64,000 nt of DNA from Spirodela intermedia. Taxonomy: Eukaryota > Streptophyta > Magnoliopsida > Alismatales > Araceae. The position numbers and the translations under genes are program-made. Of this stretch, positions 1 to 13,811 are shown piece by piece. The notes below the pieces were generated by a model. The model was not told where the DNA came from. It saw nothing but the letters and a program-made list of their open reading frames with translations, and did no database searches. The stretch is from positions 6,045,501 to 6,109,500 of the forward strand of contig LR746269.1 in assembly GCA_902729315.2 (NCBI GenBank), in the 5' to 3' direction. How positions within the stretch are numbered: the first letter of the stretch is position 1; each line of letters starts with the position of its first letter.

Positions 1-226
1 TCGTTCTCCCTGTCCATTGTTCCTGATCGATCAATCGTTCGTCCTCTGGTTTCTTCCATCATTTTTTTTTCTCTTTTTGCGTTGCTTGGTGCTGTCTGAT
101 AATTACGACGGAAGGAACGAGACTCTAAGATGCTTTCTCCGTAGATGTGCTACGATATCGCCGGATCAGAGGAGTAGAGTTTGGAAGAAGGATTGAGGTC
201 AAAGCTGGTTTCTAGATCGATCAGAG
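1..226 (+). promoter_or_regulatory. 5' flank / 5' UTR of the OGDH E1 gene
   Basis: Pyrimidine-rich leader upstream of the first gene, with CT- and T-rich stretches around 40-80. No convincing TATA box is visible; the transcription start may lie left of the window. An in-frame stop is not needed to choose the start, because the ATG at 227 opens a mitochondrial-type presequence. Confidence 0.4.
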
Positions 227-3200
227 ATGGCGTGGTTCAGAGCCGTGTCCGGCGTGGCGAGGCATGCCGTCAGGAAAAACCTCATTCAGGCCTCCCACCA
301 CGTCACCAGGCCCCGCATCAGTCCGCTGCCCTCCCGCGGCTTCCGTTCAACTTCTGCCAGGCACAACGCCGCCCCGATTCCCCGCCCTGTGCCGCTTTCA
401 AAGCTCACAGATAGTTTCCTCGATGGCACGAGCAGCGTGTACCTTGAGGAGCTCCAGAGGGCGTGGGAAGCCGATCCCAACAGCGTGGATGAATCATGGG
501 ACAACTTCTTCAGGAATTTCGTTGGCCAAGCCGCCACCTCTCCGGGAATTTCGGGCCAGACAATCCAGGAGAGTATGCGCTTGCTGTTGCTCGTGAGGGC
601 ATACCAAGTAAATGGGCACATGATGGCCAAACTGGATCCCCTGGGCCTTGAGGAACGTGAGGTCCCGGTTGATCTTGATCCAGCTTTCTATGGCTTCACA
701 GATGAGGATTTGGACAGAGAATTTTTCATTGGAGTGTGGAGGATGTCTGGATTTCTGTCAGACAATCGCCCAGTTCAGACACTTCGATCCATACTGAACC
801 GGCTTCAGCAGGCTTATTGTGGGAGTGTCGGATATGAATACATGCACATTGCTGACAGGGATCAATGTAATTGGTTAAGAGACCAGATAGAAACTGTTAA
901 GCCAAGGGCATATGGCAGAGATCGGCAGGAGGTCATCCTTGATAGGCTCATTTGGAGCACACAATTCGAAAATTTCCTTGCTACCAAATGGGTAACCGCA
1001 AAGCGATTTGGTCTTGAAGGTGCAGAGACTCTCATTCCAGGGATGAAGGAGATGTTTGATAGAGCTTCTGACCTTGGTGTGGAGAGCATTGTGGTTGGAA
1101 TGCCTCATAGAGGTAGACTGAATGTTCTGGGCAATGTCTTTCGCAAGCCGCTTCGCCAGATTTTTAGTGAATTTAGTGGTAGCGGTACAAAGGCAGTGGA
1201 GGAGGTTGGATCGTACACAGGTACTGGTGATGTTAAATACCATCTGGGTACCTCCTATGATCGGCCCACGAGGGGAGGAAAGAGAATCCATTTGTCTCTT
1301 GTCGCAAATCCTAGTCATTTAGAAGCTGTGGATCCAGTTGTCCTTGGAAAGATTCGGGGAAAGCAGTATTACTCTAATGATATTGATCGGACAAAAAATT
1401 TGGCAGTTCTAATTCATGGGGATGGAAGTTTTGCTGGACAAGGTGTGGTTTATGAAACTCTTCATCTGAGTGCTCTTCCCAATTACACAACTGGTGGGAC
1501 CATTCATATTGTTGTCAATAACCAGGTTGCATTCACAACTGATCCAACGGCTGGGCGTTCATCACAGTACTGCACTGATGTGGCGAAAGCCTTAGATGCT
1601 CCTATTTTCCATGTAAATGGGGATGATATGGAAGCTGTGGTACATGTTTTTGAGCTTGCAGCTGAGTGGCGTCAAACTTTCCACCAGGATGTGGTTGTTG
1701 ACGTTGTGTGCTACCGTCGGTTTGGGCACAATGAGATGGATGAACCGTCCTTCACGCAGCCAAAAATGTACCAGGTGCGTTCATCTTTTCTTATAACCTT
1801 TCACTCCGCTCTAGGTTTAGTCAATTTCTGAAAAAATGGTTTCATTCATATTAGTCGGCTATGCTTTGATGGAATTTCAATTTTTTTTACGCAATTACTT
1901 GATTTTATGAAGATACTGACTCCCTAAAACTTATGAAATCAAACAGGTGATTCGCAGTCACCCTAGCGCTCTTCATATTTATCAGAATAAGCTATTGGAA
2001 TCAGGAAGTATAAAAAAAGAAAGCATTGACAGTATAAATAGCAAAGTTAATTCCATCTTGAATGAAGAGTTTAACAGCAGCAAAGATTACATTCCAAAGA
2101 GAAGAGACTGGCTTTCAGCCTATTGGACTGGGTTCAAATCACCAGAACAGATATCCCGAGTTCGGAACACTGGGTATGACAATGTTCCTTTGTTTATGTT
2201 TCGTTTTAGCCTAGTCTCTTGTACATTTCCTCCTGTAATGCACGGTTCCTCTCTCCAGTGTTAAACCTGAGATCCTGAAACGTGTTGGTGAAGCCATTAC
2301 CACGCTTCCAGAAAATTTTAAGGCTCACAAAGTTCTGAAGAGGATTTTTGAGGAGCGTTATCAGATGATTCAAACGGGTGAAGGTGTTGACTGGGCACTG
2401 GGAGAAGCCCTTGCTTTTGCCACACTTTTGGTGGAAGGTAACCATGTCAGATTGAGTGGACAGGACGTTGAAAGAGGTACTTTCAGCCATCGACATTCCG
2501 TAATTCATGATCAAGAGACAGGAGAAATTTATTGCCCTCTTGACCATGTTATGATCAACCAAAATGAGGAAATGTTTACTGTCAGCAACAGGTTTGTCCC
2601 ATAATGCTTGTTTCATCAATAATGTGCACATTAAAAGTGCTTGCATCTTTCATGTACTACCTATACAACTGCTGTCGTAACATTAGTCTTTCCTTTTTAG
2701 AAGCGGTGGTTCCTGGATTTTCATTCAAGTATATTTTGTACTGAGTCTTGTCAGTAGATTTGGTTCGTCGATTTAAATGGAAAACAGCATTTTATATGAA
2801 TGGAGGAATTTCAGTTATCAGAAACAGTTATCACGAGAGCTTTCTATATTATTTTAGGTTTAATAGTTATTAAATAAGTTTCTCCCGTACCATATCAAAC
2901 TTGTCTAAGAATCATTCTTTATTGCACCGTGGATCCTGAAACATATATCTTTTTTCACTGTAAATGTTCTATCGATGTAAATTTATGAGACTTGGTAATT
3001 TGATGTTTTGTTGACAACAGATATAATTGACTAGAAGGAATAGTTCCCATGAAAACTCTTAGAAAATTCTGATCTGACGACATCCTGTATTTTCTTGTGG
3101 CAGCTCACTTTCTGAATTTGGGGTTCTTGGATTTGAGCTCGGTTACTCTATGGAAAATCCTAATTCTTTAATACTTTGGGAAGCTCAATTTGGTGATTTT

Positions 3201-5809
3201 GCCAATGGTGCCCAAGTAATTTTTGATCAGTTTTTGAGTAGTGGTGAGTCCAAATGGCTCAGGCAAACTGGGCTTGTCGTGTTGCTTCCTCATGGGTACG
3301 ATGGCCAAGGTCCTGAGCACTCCTCCGCAAGACTCGAGCGTTTTCTGCAGGTATCTCCCAACTTCCTGTTCTTTTTGGTTTGTCTCTTACTATCCCTTAT
3401 TGCCGAGTACCAACCATTTCCTAGATCCCCTCTCATCTCTTCATGTCATGATTCTTCTGAGCAATTTAGTGTGAGTACTTTCTAGTTTCTTACAGAATGT
3501 TCAGTTGATCAAACTGAAATCTCTCACAATTTGAACAAAACGAAGCAGATCGGAATCATTTCTTTAATAGAATACACGGATTTGTATAGTTTCCACTTTT
3601 AGGATTCAAATGCGTCTGCTGTACATGCTATAATAATGATTGTCTTTTTCTCCCACAATCTTTTATTTTGAAGGTGAACCTTGTTTTATAACATTTTTGG
3701 CTTCCGGACATGTAGATGGAATTAACAATCTGATAAATCAGCCTTGCAATGAATGATTCTATTTCTGTATAGATATCTGATTTGGAAGTTGATATAAGCG
3801 CATTTAAATATCATTTTTAACTATTCGTTAAGAATTGACATATATGTAGAGGCCATATGTCATTGTTTACTCAGAGCTCATATTTTAGCAATCCCATTAT
3901 TCTGTTCATACTTCTAGACCCTGTGCTTTCATGCAACTTTCTAATAAGAACAATACATTTGTGATAAGTCATCTGGTGGCCGTTTTCGGTAATGGAGTCA
4001 CAATTGAAGTATTGCATTTGTCTATTGAAGTCATTATTGGGTACTCTTCTTGTCCAGATCATCTTACCGACTTCCACCATGGGAAGTTTTATTTTGAGTT
4101 CCCAGTTTTTTTTTTCTTCTTGTTTTCCCATCAATTATTGTGCCATATGTAAAAGGTTGCTTCTACCAGTTGTTGGGTCCCTTCTTTTTCTTTGTATTTT
4201 TTTTACTTTTCAGCTTCGGTTGGGGCAGAATTTATTCTCTTTCTACTATTTTCTTGTCACATTTGCATGGGTTATATTTTTGCCTATGTTTTATAGCATT
4301 CTGCCATCTGTTGAATGTGTTTTGGACTCAGCTGGAAGTTCTGATCCAGCTTCAATGCTAGAGAGTAGAAAACTTCCTCACGCTTTCTTTCAGATGAAAC
4401 TCCGTTTTTCTCGTTATCAAACAAAATGTCAACGCCTCAGCTTTTTCCATAATTCTCCGTTTCAATTATTATCCCATGCCGAGACACTGGAGGACTCTCT
4501 AAATTTATTTATTTATTAAATTATGAATTAATGGGTCAAAATTTTACAATGCAGATGAGCGATGACAATCCTTACGTGATTCCCGAGATGGACCCAACCA
4601 TGAGGAAGCAGATCCAAGAGTGCAATTGGCAAGTGGTCAACGTTACAACACCGGCAAACTACTTCCATGTCTTGCGCCGCCAGGTAATGCCGATGCCAGC
4701 TGTCTGGGGTGGGCCGGAGAACGATGAATGTTTGCTTATTTTCCCCATGTTCCTCTTTTCCATAGATACACAGGGAATTCAGGAAGCCCTTGATAGTCAT
4801 GTCTCCGAAGAACTTGCTGAGGCATCCCAAGTGCAAGTCAAACTTATCTGAATTCGACGATGTCCAAGGTCACCCGGGATTCGACAAACAAGGGACCCGA
4901 TTCAAGCGGCTCATCAAGGATCAGAACGACCACTCGGATCTCGAAGAGGGCATCAGGCGTCTGGTTCTGTGTTCAGGAAAGGTGGAAGCTCCTTCTTCCT
5001 CCTCCTTTCGGTGTCTATGTATGAATATTCTCCATGCTTCAATTTTTTCTCCATGACGAATACTCGAGCTCTCATGCTGCTGCAGGTCTATTACGACCTT
5101 GATGAGGAGCGGAGAACAGCGGATGCCAAGGATGTGGCCATCTGCAGAGTGGAGCAGCTGTGTCCCTTCCCCTACGACCTCGTACAGCGAGAGCTCAAAC
5201 GATATCCAAGTATGTTTAATCAATTCATGGGTCGTTATAATAATTATTTTCGATTCCATTTTTTTGGTTTTTTTGTTCTTCGACTTACTTAATGAGCATT
5301 CCCATTGTTTACTTCATGAGGACCACATCTGTTGAGATCAGATTATCTATCCCCTAGAAACGTTCAAGTTCAATCAGATACTGTTCAAATTATCCGAAAA
5401 CAGTCAAGGATCATCATATCCAATCCTACCAGATACATTCATATATCAAAAGAATGCAACCCCCCATGCATATTTTAGATTCTACAGTTTCAGATCAATG
5501 AGCGATGAGCATGTGAAGTATGAGCTATGAATCGATCTAAAGAAGAATCATATGTTTTCTGTGACTGCAGATGCAGAGGTTGTGTGGTGTCAGGAGGAAC
5601 CGATGAACATGGGAGCATACAACTACATCTCTCCCCGCCTTTGCACCGCCATCAGAGAACTGGGCAGAGGACCTGTGGAAGTTACCAAGTATGTTGGGCG
5701 GCCGCCGTCCGCCGCCACGGCGACTGGGTTCCTGGGCATTCACCAGAAGGAACAGAAGGAGCTCGTCCAGAAGGCCATCGGCCCTGATCCAGTCCAATTC
5801 CCTCTCTGA
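227..5809 (+). CDS. OGDH: 2-oxoglutarate dehydrogenase E1 component, mitochondrial
   Basis: E1 subunit of the TCA-cycle 2-oxoglutarate dehydrogenase complex; it decarboxylates 2-oxoglutarate with thiamine diphosphate and passes the succinyl group to E2. Modelled exons: 227-1774, 1947-2173, 2259-2591, 3104-3350, 4555-4683, 4766-4981, 5086-5209, 5571-5809. All junctions are GT-AG and keep frame, giving 1020 residues, the usual plant length. The first ~50 residues are Arg/Ala/Ser-rich without acidic residues, as in a mitochondrial presequence. Visible motifs: [12 protein letters not shown] near residue 292, the ThDP-binding stretch from GDGSF (398) to NN (431-432), and the pyrimidine-domain segments [10 protein letters not shown] and [13 protein letters not shown] in exon 3. 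Intron 4 is the longest (about 1.2 kb). The neighbouring 5-phosphatase gene is convergent. Function is secure; exon edges are inferred from splice consensus and frame. Confidence 0.95.
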
Positions 5810-6939
5810 GATCCTTCTCCCATTCCTCCCCCCCAGTGTGGAAATCATCATTCTCCATCGCTCTCCTCTCTGGAGGATGAACTGCAGCCCACACGGCGGC
5901 TGTGACCGCCGGAATAAGATCGGAACCAGGCAGCTCCTTAGATCCAAGAGAGAGAGAGAGACTCTGATTTCATTTTTTCTTGTGGGTGAACTGAAGATCA
6001 TCCAGCCTGCTCTGCTTGATCGGCTGGCTCCTTAGATCCACATAGAGAGAGAGAGAGAGAGACTGATTTGATTTTTCTTGTGGGTGAACCGAAGATCATC
6101 TAGCCATCGCTGCTGAAATAAGTAGTAGCAGTCTCCTTGCTCCCCGCCTGCTGCCGGATCCGGTAAGATCTGTCCGTGTTCTTGAGAATCGTGGGGGAAT
6201 TATGTGTTTCTCTACCCCTCCCCCACCACCACTCTTATAATTCTTAATCACCCTCATATTATAGACGATAATCAGTAATTTGGTGATAATTACCCTCCAT
6301 CTGCGGTCAACAGTGGAATGTGATGAGGGCAGATGGCAACCCATCTCTGGTCAGAAGCATCACGAGGGCTGTCGGCCTCCGCGGCAGACCTTGTGAGTGG
6401 CGCCAGATCGGACACCTTGGTTCGGAGAGAGAGAGAGAGAGGAGATGCTGTCGAGGGGAGGGTACGCCACGTGGGGGAGGGAGTTTCTGTCCCCTTGGGC
6501 TTGGGCGGCCAAATCATCCTTCCTCGTTTGTTTTTCTTCTGCTTTCGGCTTGTCTCGAAACGTGACGGACTCGCCATTATTTACGTCAACAACCTCGAAG
6601 GCCGCTGCAACGTGGACTCGATGGCGTCATACCCAAAATAAACAAATATTATTACAAGCCCAAGGATGTAGCTCACAGTGCCCCTCTCTCTCTCTCTCTC
6701 TCGCTCTCGCTCTCGCTCTCTCTTTCCATGGATTTGTCTCTCTAAGAGAACTCGGCATCATCTACAGACGGCAGCGGCGAGTCGTCTTCCGGATGATGGG
6801 GAAGTCTTCGTCGTCGGTCCCCTACCGCGGCCACGCGGCCTCGAAAGCGGCGCGTCTGCGGCACTCTCTCTCTCTCCCTCTCTCTCTCTCAAATCTTTTT
6901 CTCTTCCTTTAGTTCGACATTGAAGGAAAGGAGGACGGG
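5810..6939. other. Convergent intergenic region with a tandem duplication
   Basis: Holds the 3' ends of the OGDH (+) and 5-phosphatase (-) genes. A block of about 94 bp containing a GA run and the sequence TTCTTGTGGGTGAAC is present twice in tandem (5933-6026 and 6027-~6107), probably within the OGDH 3' UTR. Further GA and CT runs lie at 6425-6442 and 6683-6724. No gene is seen here. Confidence 0.6.
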
Positions 6940-7526
6940 TCAGCATCTGGGCGCCTCGAGGCAGCTCTGAGTCCTCGAGAGGAGGAACAGCTCCTCCGCC
7001 TGCACGCGGGCGCAGGAGGAGGCGGCGCCGCCGGGGGGCCGCCGCCTGCAGTCGCCGGGATCCGCGGCGGAGCCGCCGCCACCCGGCGCCGCCAGGACGG
7101 AGAAGACAGAGCAGACAGGGCGGTGGTCCGAGAATCTGGACTCCCCCCTGACGTAGCTCTCCTGCTTCATTCCCTTCCCCCTCCAGAGGATCCTGTCGCA
7201 CCTGCAAAAGCCCACATTGCATGGACCACCGCAGAAACCAGACGTCACGAACATGAGATTTAAAGACAGAAACGACAGCAAAAGACCGAGGAATTAGCCC
7301 CCTCGTGAGCCCACGTTGAGCTCGCCCTGTTCCCATCCCAGCTTCCGGCGGAGCCGCCGCCGCCGCCGTCTCGACGACGGAGCCAGGAAGCCATAAACGG
7401 ATAAGGGCATTAAGAGGATACGAGACTGGTCAAAGGCTCAACAGTGACTGCTTTAGTTCATCTCAGACACACAGGAGAGAGATAGAGAGAACAGCTCAGA
7501 GAGAGTGGGGACAGACATCGAACAGA

Positions 7527-7557
<31 letters not shown>

Positions 7558-9457
7558 TTACTAACGTGCTGTGGATGGAATAGAAGGGGGAAGAGCGTAC
7601 CAGGCAGGGGTCCGCCGCTTCTCTCTTGAGTTGACCGTCTGCATGGCGTAGCGGTCGGAGTTGGCCACGTACTTGTACGTTGGGGGGAAGCATATCCGGC
7701 CTTCCTCCCATCCCACGAAGACTCGACCGGCCCTCCGCTCCTTCCGCAGCTGCACCGGCGACCTCTCATGAGCGAAGAAGAAGAAGAAGAAAGAAGACGC
7801 CCTACCCCACCCCAACCCACCTGATCTCTCTCCAGCAGCGCCGTCCACTCACTCCTTTGCAGCAGCTCCGAGGTATCGCCGCCGCCGCCGGCTAGACGGT
7901 AGTTCAGATCCCCCAGCCATATGATCTTGCTGAGAAAAAAACTCGTTTCTTGTTAGCTTTTTAGAATAGGAATTATGTAGATATATGTAGGTGTTTGGAA
8001 GGAAGCTGTGGGAGCTGCTCACTCGTGTTCTAAGATGGTCGCCGGAGAGGTCGCCGGCGCCGGCGAGGAGGAGGGACGGGGGAACCTCGTCTTCCTGAGT
8101 ATCTCTGTTACGTCGGCGTTCCGCCGGAGCTCGTCGCCCTCCTTCTCCCCCGACGTAAGGTGGGTACACACGAAGCAAAAGGTCGTCCCCCGCAGCGTCA
8201 TGCTGATCGATATCGAACCCTGCAAAAGCCCGAAACGCCCCCCCCCCCAATCGTCACCATCACAGAGAGAGCGAGAGAGGGTTAGAGAAAGAGATAGAGA
8301 GAGAGGGGGACCTTGTTGCCCATGTAGCCCATGATGCCGCGGCCAACGCAGGAGACCCGGAGGCCGGTGACATGGCGGAGAAGGTGAGAGCGGACCCACA
8401 CGCAGAGGAAGACGCCGACCATCTGCTTGCTCGCCACCAGACGGTAAGCGCCGCCAGCGGGGAGCAGCAGCTCCGACGACCCCTCGTCGCCGGAGTTGGG
8501 GCTGGTGCTGGGATCCTCCTCGTCTTCCTCCGCCATCGTCTTGGTCATCATGCCCTCTAGGGAGAGGAGATCGGAGAAGCTGAACCGGGGCTTCTCCAGC
8601 TTAGCGGCGGCGCCGCCGTAGCTGCCGCTGCGGGAGGCGGCAAAGGAGGCTCTCCTGGGGTGGTTCAACGCTTGCCGGATTAGGGCGAGCCACATGGCGG
8701 CGGGCCCCTTGTCCTCCGCCCCCAACACATTCCCTGCGTTCAACGGGACGATCTCCTGGAATCTGTCGCGAGCAATTCTCAGCCAGGGAAAACCAAGAAG
8801 AGAGAGAGAGAGAGAAAGGAGAGACTCAGAGTACGAACCCGAGGACGTAAATGTCGACTGGAGAGGGGGAGAGGAGCAGGTCCCTCAGGTTGAGTCCTCC
8901 ATGGGGAGCCCTCCCTCCCACATTCCACGTCCCTACGAAGACCCTGCACCATAACCCTAGCCAGTTTCAGAGGATCCCCTCCCTGGAAAGAAGCCAGACA
9001 GAGGAGGATGAAGAAGACGACCCCACAGCGCCTACCTGACGTTATCTGCTGCTGCTGTTGGCTCTACATGGAATTTGGGTGTGTGGTCCAGATATCCGCC
9101 GGGAGCCACCATCCTTTGGAGAAGAACACCGTCTCTGTCCGAACAGCTCTTCCTCCTCTGCTGGACTCCGTCCCTCCCGCCTGTACGCTTGCCATCAGTG
9201 AAGATGGAAAGACGGAGAAGAAGACAAGAGAGAGGAGAGAAGACGGTAGTTCTTACTGCTGCACCTGCAGTCAGAATGGAAGTCCTTTGTTCCACCTTTA
9301 AGATTGAGCCATTTCCGGACAACCTGTTTCGGCCATGAAGCCTGCCAGGAGGAAGCGAACTAAGCAAGGAAAGACCACCAGCTCAAAGAAATCGACATAG
9401 AAACATCCAGAACAGGGAAATAACCTTTGGATTTCTAGCAGTCTCCTCCTTCCTCAT
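6940..9457 (-). CDS. Type I inositol polyphosphate 5-phosphatase
   Basis: Removes the 5-phosphate from inositol polyphosphates (InsP3 class) in plant phosphoinositide signalling. Exons on the minus strand, 5' to 3': 9457-9425, 9341-9265, 9113-9036, 8943-8839, 8762-8312, 8219-8023, 7929-7821, 7749-7601, 7201-6940; in frame, 486 residues. The N-terminus has the plant-family signature [14 protein letters not shown]. The endonuclease/exonuclease/phosphatase fold is marked by [36 protein letters not shown] and [13 protein letters not shown]. Both 5-phosphatase signatures are present: [11 protein letters not shown] (motif I) and TPAWCDRILW (motif II), followed by [11 protein letters not shown]. The tail after the catalytic domain is Gly/Ala/Pro-rich and GC-rich. 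The least certain part is exon 3, whose acceptor (CAAAG) was chosen because it alone keeps frame. The specific family member cannot be assigned. Confidence 0.92.
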
Positions 9458-12260
<2,803 letters not shown>

Positions 12261-12265
<5 letters not shown>

Positions 12266-13180
12266 CCCTCTCTTCCCTCCAGCTACTGGTCTCCCTTGTA
12301 TTCCACACAAATGTGGCGTACCGGGTCTCTCTGTCTCTCTCTTCCCTCCACCAAGTGGTCTCACTCCTGCAACCATCTCCGGATTACATTCGTCGGTTCA
12401 CCATCTGTGCCACCACTCCTGCTGCTGCTCCTCTCTCTCTCTCTCTCTCTATCTATCTAGTTATCTCTACCGTGTCTCTCCCTCCACGTAGACTTATCTA
12501 CGGATCAATTTTCTCTCTCTATCTGGGTATCTCTAAGCTTATCTCTCCAGCCGACTCTACTTACCTTCTTACTCTTCCTCTCTCTTGTCCTTGATAAAAT
12601 ATCCACCACGCTCCTAAATATGCACTTATTTTTGCGCGCAAAATATGCAGCAGGTGCAAAGGAATATCCGCTCTATATTTTCTAATCAGCGTCTCAATAC
12701 CAGGAATATATTTATTTTACAAAATCCATCCATTCGGACAATTTGTGACGTATTCCCCGGAAGTTGGATCGTCCTCTCCGCAAGTTGGATGACGTCACCC
12801 ATACCCGTCGTCCCTCTCTCCACCGCCGGACCCACTAGGATCTGACAATGTGATTCGTACCAAATGGTTGGTTGCCCTGATGGTTTTTCTGGCGTTGAAG
12901 GACCCGAAGAATCCGATAGTGGGGTCAGAATCGTCTTATGAAGAAGCCCTTTGATATCAGCTTTTTTCCCCATGGGCCTGATGGGCCCAATAGAGATTTA
13001 CTGGAACATAGGCCCAAATTTTCGAATTGTGACCTATTAAGGCCCAGTAATATCACTTCCCATGGGCCTGAATTGGCCATGACGGAGTTAAATATAGTTA
13101 ATATTAATATGCTGAAGGAGGGTATGAACAAAATTTAAAGTTTTTATACCTAAATAAAGAAGTGAAGAATTTTACAGGGA
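12261..13180. other. Intergenic region with CT remnants and a TGGGCC cluster
   Basis: CT/TATC-rich up to about 12590, then ordinary sequence. Between 12972 and 13070 there are five TGGGCC/GGCCCA motifs (Site II type) in about 100 bp. They lie downstream of the ZAT gene rather than at a known start. No coding gene is supported. Confidence 0.5.
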
Positions 13181-13759
13181 TCAATGGAAGCAGTCAACCA
13201 TGGGAATCCCAAGCCCGAGATTGAGAGAACGGAAGTCCGCCTCGCTATTCGACGGCGGCAGGTTCAGGTCGAGCTCCAAGGCCAAGCCCAGCTCCGTCCG
13301 CTTCTCGCCACCACGGTGGCTCGCCGTCTCGCCGGGCGGTGGCGCCGCCCGGAGGCCGTCGGAGGCCGCGCGGTGCCGTCTCATGTGGCCGCCCAGCGCC
13401 TGACCGATGGAGAACTCCAGGCCGCAGATGGAGCACTCGTGCACTCTCGGCTTTCCCGGCACCGCCACCGGCACTGGCGACGCTGCCTGGCCGTGCTGCT
13501 CCCCTCTCAAGCGCGGCTTCTTGTGGCTGGCCCGATGGCCGCCCAGCGCCTGGAAGGAGGGGAACCGGCGATTGCAGGTCTTGCACTCGAAGACACGGCT
13601 CTGGCCGTGGTTCGCCGCCTCGAAGGCGGCGGCACCCCCGCCGCCGTCGCTGCTGCGGGAGAGCAGAACGAGGACGTTGGCCAGGTTGATGCTCTCCACC
13701 TCGCCCTCGCGCCCAGTTCTCAGCCGCTTCATGCCGCCGCCTCTATCCATGAGAGTCAA
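13181..13759 (-). CDS. ZAT-type C2H2 zinc-finger transcriptional repressor
   Basis: Single-exon protein of up to 192 residues. Two plant Q-type C2H2 fingers are complete: C59/C62/H75/H79 with [10 protein letters not shown], and C109/C112/H125/H129 with [11 protein letters not shown] short hydrophobic L-box-like segment ([11 protein letters not shown]) precedes them. Near the C-terminus is an EAR repression motif, LDLNLPP (163-169), followed by a second LxLxL run (LNLGLG). This is the architecture of ZAT11/ZAT12-like stress-induced nuclear repressors that bind DNA through the QALGGH fingers and recruit co-repressors. Third codon positions are very GC-rich, as usual for intronless monocot genes. 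The second Met (residue 10, start 13732) is a credible alternative start, because a TATA box lies only 47 bp upstream of the first ATG. The upstream region is rich in W-box cores. Confidence 0.93.
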   Translation of the reverse strand: MTLMDRGGGMKRLRTGREGEVESINLANVLVLLSRSSDGGGGAAAFEAANHGQSRVFECKTCNRRFPSFQALGGHRASHKKPRLRGEQHGQAASPVPVAVPGKPRVHECSICGLEFSIGQALGGHMRRHRAASDGLRAAPPPGETASHRGGEKRTELGLALELDLNLPPSNSEADFRSLNLGLGIPMVDCFH

Positions 13760-13805
13760 CCCACCGGGCGATATCCGGCGGAAGGGGGAGAGCCCCTGCC
13801 CGAGC

Positions 13806-13811
13806 TTTATA
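13806..13811 (-). promoter_or_regulatory. TATA box of the ZAT-type gene
   Basis: On the minus strand the sequence reads CCTATAAAGC. It sits 47 bp upstream of the first ATG (13759) and 74 bp upstream of the second (13732). With a usual 25-32 bp TATA-to-start spacing, the first ATG would have a leader of only about 15-20 bases, which mildly favours the second ATG. Confidence 0.65.

Noticed and set aside
6758-7336. 192-codon minus-strand frame
   Set aside because: Shifted frame across the last 5-phosphatase exon and intron; the correct frame gives [13 protein letters not shown].
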